A DNA stretch of 64,000 nt from NCBI RefSeq assembly GCF_026547205.1, contig NZ_CP106877.1, positions 2,196,771-2,260,770 of the forward strand, read 5' to 3'. The first letter of the stretch is position 1, and each line of letters begins with the position of its first letter. Source of the DNA: Fervidibacillus halotolerans. Its GTDB lineage: Bacteria; Bacillota; Bacilli; Bacillales; Caldibacillaceae. The notes below the pieces were generated by a model. It did no database searches and was not told the DNA's origin. It worked only from the letters and a program-made list of their open reading frames with translations. A program made the position numbers and the translations under genes. Shown one piece after another: positions 46,726 through 55,458 of this stretch.

Positions 46726-47517
46726 AGTTTTTCCTCCAGCAATAAACAACCGATTACGCTAATTATATTTTTAAAAAATGATATTGAATAAGATTTATAT
46801 GTTTAACCTTTAACACTTTTCAACGAAAGATAAGGGTGTCGCGAAACTTTTCTCCTTCCGATAATCAACCTATATTTTATCGTGAAAAAGAAAAAAGGAC
46901 TATCAACTATGTATGAAAAATTTACCAATCTCCAAAAAATAGTTCTTTTTACCTATATTTTTTCCTTCAATTGCTACTTTTTACCTATTGTAATTCTAAA
47001 ACCCATTAGACTATCCTACCGATATAAATGGTATTTAATTCCAATTGCTTTTAATCCTTTCTTTTATCATAACACTTTTTTTCGAAGAAAAAGGAGATAC
47101 TTTTATAAGAAACGTTAAAGAAAGTTTCGACAATCATTCACATTTTCCAACCATTTTTTATGTTTTTCGGTAAACACCTTTAAAAATCGATCAATCTGTT
47201 ACATAATAGACTTAACAAAGGAAGAAATATGAAAAAACAAGTCGTGTGATTTCCAATGATGGACTTGACCATTATATGAAGGAATTGACGGAAAGATAAA
47301 AAAAAGAGGAAAGCCGATTGGCCATTTCCTGTGGAAAAAGCAAAATTTTGAGGAAATTTGAAAGACCGTCCAAATAATCTTGTGGATGTGACTGCCACCC
47401 AATTGTTTGGAGGATTGGAAAAGAACATATTTGGCCAATGGAAGTGGGAGGCAATGAGGAAATCGATTCCAAGTAACTCGAAAAACCCATCGAAATGGAC
47501 CATGGTCTTCGTTCCAA
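46726..47517. other. Gap between degS and the PilZ-like gene
   Basis: About 790 bases. It holds the degS promoter at its low end. From about 47220 several short frames on both strands overlap without ribosome sites; the higher GC there hints at decayed coding sequence, but I recognise no family. Nothing supportable beyond that. Confidence 0.35.
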
Positions 47518-48060
47518 TTATCTATATATTTTCTGTTCTTTTCTTTCTAATTCCCGAAGCAACTGATATAGTCTACTTTGGTCATACGAATAAAGATCTG
47601 TAAATTTGATAGTATAAATCATTTGATGCTGTTTTGCGAATTCTTCCTTTCGAATTAGTTTACCATATAAATGAAATAACTCGTTCTCCAAATAAAGAGT
47701 AAGCGTTAATTCGACATTTTTCCTCACCGAAATATCATGTTCAAACATAAACCGCATGTCTATGTAACCGATATCAACAATCTTGCCAATCCCCTTGTTC
47801 TTTTTAGAAGATACAACTGGTTTTCCATCGATTCTACTAAAATAAAACTCGCATCTTCCATTTTGCACTTTTGCCCGAAATAAATTTCTTCTTTTCCTTT
47901 GTTTCAACAATGACTCAAAAGATTGTTGATATTTGTATAATTCAGAAATTGTAACATCCTTTGTATAAAGAAGTTTTTTATATTTCAAAATTAAATAAAT
48001 AGACGCAATTTGAGTGAGTGATAAAACGACTGTAGAAAAGAGAGTAAACACGAATCTCAT
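47518..48060 (-). CDS. Membrane-anchored PilZ-like protein
   Basis: 180 residues. One N-terminal membrane helix (FVFTLFSTVVLSLTQIASIY), then a soluble domain that follows the PilZ pattern: RRNLFR (RxxxR), VVDIGYIDMRF-type strand in place of the usual DxSxxG, VELTLTLYL, and the closing IKFTDLYSYDQSRLYQLLREL. The second c-di-GMP motif is changed (Ser to Gly, Gly to Asp), so binding is uncertain. The start lies 2 bases after the EAL stop, so the pair is coupled. An upstream in-frame TTG (48075) and a GTG (48051) are alternatives. Confidence 0.6.
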   Translation of the reverse strand: MRFVFTLFSTVVLSLTQIASIYLILKYKKLLYTKDVTISELYKYQQSFESLLKQRKRRNLFRAKVQNGRCEFYFSRIDGKPVVSSKKNKGIGKIVDIGYIDMRFMFEHDISVRKNVELTLTLYLENELFHLYGKLIRKEEFAKQHQMIYTIKFTDLYSYDQSRLYQLLRELERKEQKIYR

Positions 48061-48062
48061 CC

Positions 48063-48785
48063 TTACTTTGAACAATCGGCTAGCTTGGTTGGTTTTCCTA
48101 GTAAAAAACCTTGTCCATATTGAATGCCTATTTTTTTCGCTACAGAAAGTTCTCCTGGCTTTTCGATTCCTTCCAAAATAAACTTGGTCTTAGAATTGCC
48201 GAAATATTGTAAAAGCAACTGAATCAGCTGTTGCTTTTTCGGAGACAGATGTAAATCTTTTGCAAAATACCGATCCAATTTCACATAATCCGGTTCCAAT
48301 TCAACAAATTTTCGGAAAGGAGATGATCCTGATCCAACATCGTCAATGGCAATCGCAATATTAATCTGTTGTAATTCGGCAATCGTTCGTTTAAATAAGG
48401 GAAAATCAACAATTTTTTCCAGTTCACTGATTTCTAATACAATTTTCCAATTATTTGGATTTTGGGATGAAATTTCATGGATGAAATGAGAAAAGGAAGG
48501 AAGGTTGATTGTAGAAGGGAATACATTTAAAAACAAATGTTTCCCGTGTATCTTGTTAGACTTTTGTAAACCTTTTAAGGACCATTCCATCGATAATAAG
48601 TCTATCTCATTTAATTTGTTCAAATTTTTAGCTATCTGAAATAAGAATAAAGGATTTTGGACAGAATTGCTGCGTAGTAAACTTTCAAAGCCGAATACTT
48701 CATTCGTCCCGAGATTTACAATCGGTTGATAATGATGGAAATATATTCCCTTTTGAAAACCATTTCTTAAATCTTGATGATTCAT
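48063..48785 (-). CDS. EAL-domain c-di-GMP phosphodiesterase
   Basis: 240 residues, a stand-alone EAL domain. Active-site positions: FGFESLLRS (EAL variant ESL), LFLNVFPSTI, KIVLEISE, IAIDDVGSGSS (DDFG variant), DYVKLDR, ILEGIE and YGQGFLLGKP. All metal- and base-binding residues appear to be kept, so it is probably active in cleaving c-di-GMP to pGpG. No membrane or sensor domain of its own; the coupled PilZ-like membrane protein may place it at the membrane. ATG 48785 follows GGAAGGAAG. Confidence 0.88.
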   Translation of the reverse strand: MNHQDLRNGFQKGIYFHHYQPIVNLGTNEVFGFESLLRSNSVQNPLFLFQIAKNLNKLNEIDLLSMEWSLKGLQKSNKIHGKHLFLNVFPSTINLPSFSHFIHEISSQNPNNWKIVLEISELEKIVDFPLFKRTIAELQQINIAIAIDDVGSGSSPFRKFVELEPDYVKLDRYFAKDLHLSPKKQQLIQLLLQYFGNSKTKFILEGIEKPGELSVAKKIGIQYGQGFLLGKPTKLADCSK

Positions 48786-48901
48786 CAATTTCTATCTTCC
48801 TTCCAAATTTAAAACATCTTTTGCAAATGAAAAAACGCCATATCATTTCAAACAATTGTCATGGAAAGTTTAATAAAGAGGGATGGGATGTAAGTACCTT
48901 C

Positions 48902-48937
48902 ATTATATTAGATAAGAATTATATCGTCAATGATATA
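48902..48937. promoter_or_regulatory. EAL promoter overlapped by a dyad, beside divergent XRE gene
   Basis: On the minus strand TTGACG, 17 bases, TATAAT (48930-48902) is a near-perfect sigma-A promoter for the EAL/PilZ-like pair. TATATC-GTCAAT-GATATA, a 6-6-6 dyad at 48920-48937, covers its -35. The XRE gene starts 41 bases further on in the other direction. Confidence 0.6.
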
Positions 48938-48977
48938 TTTTTTATCAATTCCATTTTTCTACCAAGGGGTGTTTCTT

Positions 48978-49367
48978 ATGTTAGGTGAACGTTTAATCGA
49001 ATTAAGGGGCAACCGTACACAAAAAGACGTTGCTCAACAATTAGGAATTTCAAGGGCGAGATATTCCCATTATGAAAATAACTATGCTCAACCAGATTAT
49101 GATTTGCTCATAAAAATAGCTGATTTTTATAACGTGTCCACAGATTATTTACTTGGAAGAACGAATGAAAAATGGAAGACAAATGAATCCTTTACGACCA
49201 TTCCGATCGATGAAGTAATCGAAAAATATCCAATCACTTTACATGGGAAAAAACTAGATTTAACCGAGGAAGACAAATGGGCGTTGCTTCTTTTTTTCAA
49301 AACGTTGCAAGAGATGAAAAACCAGAAAGCAGCGACAAAACCGAGGGGTGGTAAAAAGGAAGATTGA
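48978..49367 (+). CDS. XRE-family transcriptional regulator
   Basis: 129 residues. N-terminal HTH_3 domain (about 1-65): LGERLIELRGNRTQKDVAQQ, LGISRARYSHYENNYAQPDY, LLIKIADFYNVSTDYLLGR. The C-terminal 60 residues (TIPIDEVIEKYPITLHGKKL, LTEEDKWALLLFFKTLQEMK) are a short effector or dimer region as in phage-type repressors. ATG 48978 follows AAGGGGTG by 6 bases. Divergent from the EAL gene; it may repress that gene and itself through the intervening dyad. Confidence 0.85.
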   Translation: MLGERLIELRGNRTQKDVAQQLGISRARYSHYENNYAQPDYDLLIKIADFYNVSTDYLLGRTNEKWKTNESFTTIPIDEVIEKYPITLHGKKLDLTEEDKWALLLFFKTLQEMKNQKAATKPRGGKKED

Positions 49368-49433
49368 TGTAAAAGGAATGATTTTACACCCGAATATTTC
49401 TTCGCTTTCGATTGGAGGATTTCAACGTTTCCG

Positions 49434-49462
49434 AAAAGGAAGCTTGGATATTCTCCTTTTTT
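49434..49462 (+). terminator. Probable terminator of XRE gene
   Basis: AAAAGGA pairs with TCCTTTTTT across 13 bases; 67 bases after the stop. Weak stem. Confidence 0.4.
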
Positions 49463-49905
49463 CGAGAGAAAGGAAAGGATTCCGCATAGAAGCACCTCCT
49501 TTTTGAGACATGCCCATCTTAAAAAGTAACTGGATAAGAACCCCAAAAACTGGTGAACAAATTCCGTCGTGCCATATATGTATCCCTTGTCACATTTTTC
49601 AATCCCTACCGCAATGGGATGATCAAGAGGGCCATCTTTCTTGTCACATCATAAACAAATGGAAATAAGTTAAAGCCGATAATGTGAAATAGTTCCATAT
49701 ATACTTTTCTATTAAAATATTATCTCCCCCTTCAACACATCCATAAACCACCATTTTCATTTTCCATACTGTTTATAACATAAAAATCATTGTTTATTGA
49801 TGGATCAAATTTTTTACTCATTTTTTCACAAAAATAAGTATGAAAACCATTCTTTTTTTCGTATAATAAAAAATGTAATAAAAAACATAGAAACGAGGGA
49901 TATAG
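49463..49905. other. Leader region of butanediol dehydrogenase
   Basis: About 440 AT-rich bases. TATAAT at 49862-49867 is a good -10 for bdhA; the -35 is weak. CTTGTCACAT occurs twice (near 49576 and 49640). No gene is visible. Confidence 0.4.
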
Positions 49906-50964
49906 ATGAAAGCAGCATTATGGTATGGTCAAAGAGATATTCGTGTGGAAAATATCGAAGAACCGAAAGCAAAAAAAGGTGAAGTGAAGATTAAAGTCGC
50001 TTACACAGGTATTTGCGGTTCTGACTTACATGAATATGTTGCAGGCCCGATTTTCATCCCAGTTGATGAACCTCATCCACTTTCCAAAGACAAAGCTCCT
50101 GTTGTTATGGGACATGAATATGCTGGGGAAGTTGTAGAAGTAGGAGAAGGCGTTGAAAATGTGAAAGTCGGCGACCGCGTATGCGTGGAACCGATCTATA
50201 ACTGTGGTGAATGTCCAGCATGTAAAAGCGGCCATTACAACGTATGTCCCCAATTAGGATTTATCGGATTATCTGGTGGAATTGGCGGATTCAGTGAGTA
50301 TAGTGTCGTGCCTCAAAAAATGGTACATAAAATTCCAGATAATATGACCTTCGAACAAGGAGCCCTTGTTGAACCGACAGCTGTTGCCGTTCACGCCGTT
50401 CGTCAAAGTTCGTTAAAACTTGGTGATACCGTCGCTGTATTCGGTACAGGCCCAATCGGATTACTTGTTATTCAAGCAGCTCGAGCAGCTGGTGCAAGTA
50501 AAATTATTGCGGTAGAAGTATCGAAAGAACGTCAAGAATTTGCGAAAAAAGTCGGTGCAGACGTGGTAATCAACCCGTTAGAAACGGATCCGGTTGCGGC
50601 CATTAAAGCTGAAACGGGTGGCTATGGTGTAGATGTTACTTTTGAAGTTGCCGGTGTTGAAGTAACTATCAACAATGCGATTGAAGCAACGAAACCAGAA
50701 GGCGATATCGTAAACGTAAGTATTTGGGAAAAACCAGCTGCAATTCCGTTAAATAATTTAGTATTAACGGAAAAGAATATGGTTAGCATTATTGCTTATC
50801 GAAACATTTTCCCGGAAGTTATTCAGTTAATTGCTAACGAACAAATTAAAGCTTTAGATCTTGTAACTAAATATATTAGCATCGATGATATCGTTTCAGA
50901 AGGATTTGAAGCATTAACGGAAGATAAAAAGCAAATCAAAATCCTTGTCGATCCTTCGAAATAA
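49906..50964 (+). CDS. bdhA: (R,R)-butanediol / acetoin dehydrogenase
   Basis: 352 residues, zinc-dependent medium-chain dehydrogenase. Catalytic zinc: GICGSDLHEY and VMGHEYAGEVVEVG. Structural zinc: CGECPACKSGHYNVC. NAD-binding FGTGPIGLLVIQAARAAG. Closest to BdhA, which interconverts acetoin and 2,3-butanediol in overflow metabolism and redox balance; related sorbitol/threonine dehydrogenases remain possible. Strongly biased codons suggest high expression. Start ATG after GAGGGATATAG. Monocistronic with a terminator. Confidence 0.9.
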   Translation: MKAALWYGQRDIRVENIEEPKAKKGEVKIKVAYTGICGSDLHEYVAGPIFIPVDEPHPLSKDKAPVVMGHEYAGEVVEVGEGVENVKVGDRVCVEPIYNCGECPACKSGHYNVCPQLGFIGLSGGIGGFSEYSVVPQKMVHKIPDNMTFEQGALVEPTAVAVHAVRQSSLKLGDTVAVFGTGPIGLLVIQAARAAGASKIIAVEVSKERQEFAKKVGADVVINPLETDPVAAIKAETGGYGVDVTFEVAGVEVTINNAIEATKPEGDIVNVSIWEKPAAIPLNNLVLTEKNMVSIIAYRNIFPEVIQLIANEQIKALDLVTKYISIDDIVSEGFEALTEDKKQIKILVDPSK

Positions 50965-50984
50965 AAAGTCAATCCCTCAATGAT

Positions 50985-51016
50985 AAAGGCGATCCTGTAA
51001 TCGGATCGCCTTTTTT
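50985..51016 (+). terminator. bdhA terminator
   Basis: AAAGGCGATCC pairs with GGATCGCCTTTTTT across seven bases. Confidence 0.93.
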
Positions 51017-51022
51017 ATCACA

Positions 51023-53494
51023 TCACATCGCCATTTCGTACGATTCTTCCTGTTCTTTTTTTCGATACACTCTGTTATATTTCCAGACAAAATACGTCAA
51101 GGAAATAATAATGGAGCCGACGATGAAAATGCCAAGAACTTTTGCATTTTCCCACATAAAGGTGTAATCACCGCTTGAGATCACCGCTTTAAATCCGAAT
51201 ACACTGTAAGTCATCGGTAAAAAGGGATTAAACCATTGAATCGCCTTCGGTACGACTTCAAGGGGAAATGTTCCTGCACTCGAAGTCAGTTGTAATATTA
51301 ACATAATGACGGCGATGAATCGACCTGGATTTCCCATCATCGTCGCAAGGAATTGAATGATACTCATAAACGTCAAACTTGTAATAATGGTAAATAGGAA
51401 AAATAAGGGTACATTTTTCACCTCAATATCGATGCCATACAAAACAACTATACCGATCAGTAATGCTTGAAAAATTCCGACCAATGCCATAACGGAAAAC
51501 TTACTAATAAACCAACTAAACCCATTTTTCGGAATCCCTGCTGAATCCACTAACGGATAAATAATTGTCATAATTAACGCACCGACGAATAAGCCTAACG
51601 AGATGAAATAGGGAGCAAATCCAGTTCCATAGTTTGGCACAGGGTGAATGTGATTCACATTCAATTCGACCGGATTGGCCATCATTTCATATGTCTCGTC
51701 ATCAGGATGAATATCACTCGTTTCTTCCTTCGCCTCATTTAACTTTGTACTCAGCTCTTCTGTTCCTTGTTGAAGTTCTTGTGTTCCATCGTTTAATTGG
51801 CCGACACCTTCATTTAACTGTTCAATCCCATTGGCAAATTGACCGCTACCATCGGATAGTTGAACCATCCCTGATTGCAATTGATTGACACCACTTATAA
51901 ATTCACCGGATTTTTCACTGGCTTCATGGAGTTTTTGGGAAAATATGTCCATATTTGCCGTATATTTCTGTTGCCCTTGATACAATTGGTCACTTCCTGT
52001 GTGTAATGCTACCATCCCTTCTGCCAGTTGTTCAATCCCACTTTGTAATGCCTTTTGTCCATTTTGAATCTCTTCTAATTTGCTGATCATTAAATCAAAG
52101 GTTGGATTCACAGCTGCTTGGATTTGTCCTTCAAGAACATCCGCATTGAGTTGTGCTTTCAACCCTGATTTCAATGTGTTAAATCCCGTATCGATCGATT
52201 GAATCGTTTGATTGATTCCCGTTGAAATTCCCGATGAAAAAGCCGGTTGCAGTTTCGCTTCCAATTGTTGGACCAATGCAGTTTCATTAGGTGCATTGGC
52301 AGTCATTTGTTGAATGATTTTAGCAGTTTGTTCTTTTCCAATTAATGGCTCGAGCTGAGAAGCCAATGCTTCCATTTGTTTTTGGTTGCTTTCGACAATG
52401 ATATGGGCAACTTCCTCTGCCGTACCCTTCCCTAATTGATCTGCCAATTCAGGTGCCAATTGATTGGACAAACCGCTTTCGATCGATGATTGTAATTGGT
52501 TAAGCCCGGTGATCAACCCACCTTCATTGCCGACTAATTGTTCACTTAACTCGGAAGCAAGTTGATCGGGCAATTCCTTTTGTAACTGTTGTAAACCTAC
52601 TGCAAATCGGTCTGTTCCATCGACGAGTTTAGGAATGTTTTCTTTCGCTTCGTTTAGTCCATCATCTGCTTCTTTTATTCCGTTGGCAAGGGAACCTGCT
52701 CCATTTTCCAATTGTTTTGAAGCATCTAGTAGTTGATTCCCTGCTTCATCAAACTGATGAAAACCATCTGAAATTTCCGTTGCTCCCGATGCCAGCTCTT
52801 TCACTCCATCTCCAACCGAATTGATTCCTTCATGAAGTTCCAATGACTTTTCGACTAACAATCCGACATTGTCCTTCAGTTCTTGCATTCCATCCTTCAG
52901 TTGTTCAGCACCATCATTTAACTGAGTCGCTCCATCACTTGCGGACTGGAACCCATCTGCCATTTCTTCCATTTTTGAAAAAACCGTTTCCGCATAAATG
53001 GTTGAAACTTCTTCAGCGATCGTCCTTTGAATTTCCTTTAATGCTGACTCACCAATTTGGCTAGCAAGGAAATTGTAACTGTCATTTGGCAAATAGTTTA
53101 TCTCCATCTTTTTCGGGGAATCATCCATTAATGTCGTGGCATTTTTTGAAAAATCTTTCGGGATTTCAACGACCATATAATAATCTAAATCATCTAAACC
53201 TTCCATCGCTTCCTTTTCCGAAACGATTTGAAAGTCGAAGGCGTCGTTATCCTTTAAATTGTCCGCTAAATCCCGTCCTAAATGCAGCTCCTCGCCGTCA
53301 AAATCTGCCCCTAAATCATGATTTATCACTGCAACAGGAAGTTCACTCATCTTTTCGTACGGATCTTTAAAGGACCAAAGAAACATCCCACCGTATATGA
53401 GCGGTATAAAAAGGATGACGATGAGCGGAATGAAAATCTTTTTATTTTTTCCTATTTGTTGCAGTTCTTTTAAAAACAAGTAAAATCCATTCAA
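51023..53494 (-). CDS. yhgE: YhgE/Pip membrane protein
   Basis: 823 residues. One N-terminal helix (IFIPLIVILFIPLIYGGMFL), a very long extracellular region, and five to six C-terminal helices of ABC-2 type. The extracellular part has many heptad-like repeats of the form LNDGAEQLKDGMQEL and QLNEGVGQLNDGTQELQQGT, a long coiled coil. Homologues include Pip (phage infection protein, lactococcal phage receptor) and ESX-associated YueB/EsaA-like receptors. The natural role is probably export of hydrophobic or toxic compounds. Paired with a TetR gene, as yhgE-yhgD in B. subtilis. Confidence 0.9.
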   Translation of the reverse strand: MNGFYLFLKELQQIGKNKKIFIPLIVILFIPLIYGGMFLWSFKDPYEKMSELPVAVINHDLGADFDGEELHLGRDLADNLKDNDAFDFQIVSEKEAMEGLDDLDYYMVVEIPKDFSKNATTLMDDSPKKMEINYLPNDSYNFLASQIGESALKEIQRTIAEEVSTIYAETVFSKMEEMADGFQSASDGATQLNDGAEQLKDGMQELKDNVGLLVEKSLELHEGINSVGDGVKELASGATEISDGFHQFDEAGNQLLDASKQLENGAGSLANGIKEADDGLNEAKENIPKLVDGTDRFAVGLQQLQKELPDQLASELSEQLVGNEGGLITGLNQLQSSIESGLSNQLAPELADQLGKGTAEEVAHIIVESNQKQMEALASQLEPLIGKEQTAKIIQQMTANAPNETALVQQLEAKLQPAFSSGISTGINQTIQSIDTGFNTLKSGLKAQLNADVLEGQIQAAVNPTFDLMISKLEEIQNGQKALQSGIEQLAEGMVALHTGSDQLYQGQQKYTANMDIFSQKLHEASEKSGEFISGVNQLQSGMVQLSDGSGQFANGIEQLNEGVGQLNDGTQELQQGTEELSTKLNEAKEETSDIHPDDETYEMMANPVELNVNHIHPVPNYGTGFAPYFISLGLFVGALIMTIIYPLVDSAGIPKNGFSWFISKFSVMALVGIFQALLIGIVVLYGIDIEVKNVPLFFLFTIITSLTFMSIIQFLATMMGNPGRFIAVIMLILQLTSSAGTFPLEVVPKAIQWFNPFLPMTYSVFGFKAVISSGDYTFMWENAKVLGIFIVGSIIISLTYFVWKYNRVYRKKEQEESYEMAM

Positions 53495-53515
53495 ATTAAT
53501 CCCTCCTGATGAACT

Positions 53516-53536
53516 AATTGACCAATTTAGTCAATT
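53516..53536. promoter_or_regulatory. Dyad operator in yhgE promoter
   Basis: AATTGAC-N7-GTCAATT, a perfect 7-7-7 inverted repeat, 22 bases before yhgE. TTGACT within it could be the -35. Likely TetR (YhgD) target. Confidence 0.55.
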
Positions 53537-53634
53537 GGACAATTACTGTAGAAAAGATGGACCATCACAAATGTGATCATCCTATCCATTCGTATTTTAT
53601 TTGATTATTATTTTTCCTCATTCATTATGTTTTT

Positions 53635-54210
53635 TTATTCTCGGATTGCTAGTCCTCGAAAAATATACAAGTCGAGCAGTTCGGACAATTTTTCTTTCGA
53701 TAACGGAGGATTCTTTTTTTCCCAATCGAAAATTAACGCGATATATATTTTTAATATCACAAACGCGGTAATTCGCGGATCGCATGACCGAATTTCCCCA
53801 TCTGCAATCGCCTTTTCAATTTGTTTTGCGATGTAGCTAACGATCGCTTCTTCAAAATGATTTTGTGCTTCGACGACTTCTGGCGCACCGAATTTCGCTT
53901 CTTCAAATAATTTAATCGCCAACTGATGGGTCATTCGGTATTCCAACATTTTATAAATTGCCCGATGAACTTTTTCATAAAAGGAAAGACCTTCTTCAAC
54001 TGTTTTTTCTGCTTCATTCTTCATCTCTATAATTAATTGTTGCATAATATGCTGAAGCAGTTCTTCTTTATTTTTAAAATACGTATAAATCGTCCCTTTT
54101 CCGACGTTCGCGAGTTTTGCAATTTGATCGATCGTCGTTCCCTTGTAGCCAAACATGGAAAAGGATTGGCCAGCCGCTTCGATTACTTGCTTTTTCCGGT
54201 CCACTGTCAC
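53635..54210 (-). CDS. yhgD: TetR-family regulator YhgD
   Basis: 191 residues, the B. subtilis YhgD length. HTH: RKKQVIEAAGQSFSMFGYKG, TTIDQIAKLANVGKGTIYTY, FKNKEELL. The C-terminal ligand domain is divergent, as usual. GTG 54210, 9 bases after AGGAGG, is chosen over the in-frame upstream extension. Expected repressor of yhgE and itself. Confidence 0.88.
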   Translation of the reverse strand: MTVDRKKQVIEAAGQSFSMFGYKGTTIDQIAKLANVGKGTIYTYFKNKEELLQHIMQQLIIEMKNEAEKTVEEGLSFYEKVHRAIYKMLEYRMTHQLAIKLFEEAKFGAPEVVEAQNHFEEAIVSYIAKQIEKAIADGEIRSCDPRITAFVILKIYIALIFDWEKKNPPLSKEKLSELLDLYIFRGLAIRE

Positions 54211-54228
54211 CTTCTTTTCCCTCCTGAT

Positions 54229-54251
54229 TGACCGTTTGAATAAAACGGTCA
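54229..54251. promoter_or_regulatory. TetR-type operator in front of yhgD
   Basis: TGACCGTTT-GAATA-AAACGGTCA, perfect 9-base arms. Typical of TetR operators and placed directly upstream of the yhgD ribosome site, so autorepression is likely. Confidence 0.7.
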
Positions 54252-54261
54252 TTTTATACAT

Positions 54262-54678
54262 ATGCCATTATATGCCTTTTTTTATCGAAAGGCAAGTCGA
54301 ATGAATAAAAGGAAATGTTTTCTAGAGTTACCCGTTGAACTATTCCTAAAATCCGTTAGTTGAATAAACAGCTTAAAAAAACCTTTTGAATACACCTTTT
54401 TGTTGATTTGTATTTTTCAGTAATTGTTTTTTCGTATGAACCTCATTCGAAAAATAGATGATTGCGGTAATGATTCGATAGATTTATAATAAAAAGCGTA
54501 TGGTTTCGTTTATGACAGGAAGATAGACAAGCACGATTTACTTTGATTGGTCATTTGCTATAGATGTTTTGGATCAAACCCTCTACATGTAAATGGATGA
54601 TTGGGAAGTACTTCACGTTTCTTAAACAATGAACGTGAAAAACCCGATCAGGTTTGAGGCACGAAAGGAGCGTCGTCT
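54262..54678. other. Gap upstream of yvyE
   Basis: About 415 bases. TTCACGTT and AACGTGAA form an 8-bp stem at 54612-54639, followed directly by a small AACC/GGTT stem at 54641-54654 and the yvyE ribosome site. This may be a structured leader. No gene is visible. Confidence 0.4.
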
Positions 54679-55314
54679 GTGCGGACGAATTATTTAACTG
54701 TAAAAGGATACGGGGAACATGAAATCGTCATCCAAAAATCCCGTTTTATCGCATACATCGATCGTGCTGAAACGGAGGAAGAAGCACAAGCCTTTATTCA
54801 AAAAATAAAAAAGATGAATTGGAATGCCACCCATAATTGTTCCGCCTATTTAATCGGAGAAAACGACCAAATTCAAAAGGCAAACGACGACGGAGAACCA
54901 TCGGGAACCGCTGGCGTACCGATGTTGGAAGTACTGAAAAAAAGAAATGTGAAAGATACGGTCGTAGTAGTAACGAGGTATTTCGGTGGAATTAAGCTCG
55001 GTGCCGGTGGACTGATTCGTGCATATAGTCGAGCAACTTCAGAAGGATTGGATGCAATAGGGATTGTTGAGAGGAAATTGATGCGCATCATGCATGCGAC
55101 GATCGATTACCATTGGCTTGGAAAAGTGGAAAATGCGCTTCGTTCCTCCAGTTACCAAATGAAAGATATTGACTATTTGGATAACGTAAGAATAAACACA
55201 TACATTGAATTTGGACAGGAAACAGTATTTGCCGATTGGATGACGGAATTGACGAACGGACAAATCCAAATCCAAGAAGGGGAAGAATTGTATATGGAAA
55301 TTCCCGTAAACTAA
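54679..55314 (+). CDS. yvyE: YigZ/IMPACT family protein YvyE
   Basis: 211 residues. N-terminal UPF0029 domain with HNCSAYLIGENDQIQKANDD, GEPSGTAGVPMLEVLKK and VVVVTRYFGGIKLGAGGLIR, C-terminal DUF1949 domain (ferredoxin-like). Related to eukaryotic IMPACT, a translation-linked regulator; bacterial function is unclear. GTG 54679 is 8 bases after AAAGGAG. Neighbour of degS in B. subtilis, here displaced by about 8 kb of insertion. Confidence 0.92.
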   Translation: MRTNYLTVKGYGEHEIVIQKSRFIAYIDRAETEEEAQAFIQKIKKMNWNATHNCSAYLIGENDQIQKANDDGEPSGTAGVPMLEVLKKRNVKDTVVVVTRYFGGIKLGAGGLIRAYSRATSEGLDAIGIVERKLMRIMHATIDYHWLGKVENALRSSSYQMKDIDYLDNVRINTYIEFGQETVFADWMTELTNGQIQIQEGEELYMEIPVN

Positions 55315-55458
55315 TGTTTGGAAGTAATCAAAAATCCTTACAATCTGCCCATACACTTTTAAAACAATCCTAGATCGTTTCAAACTATTCAAAACATTCC
55401 GTCCATAATGTTCGTACATTTGATTGATAAAAACAGGCCATTTAATAAAGGGAGAATG

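Noticed and set aside
46882-47118. 78-codon basic frame upstream of degS
   Set aside because: Low-complexity Lys/Phe/Tyr sequence in AT-rich DNA without a ribosome site.
47180-47603. Several overlapping 60-107-codon frames before the PilZ-like gene
   Set aside because: No ribosome sites, no recognisable family on either strand; at most decayed coding sequence.
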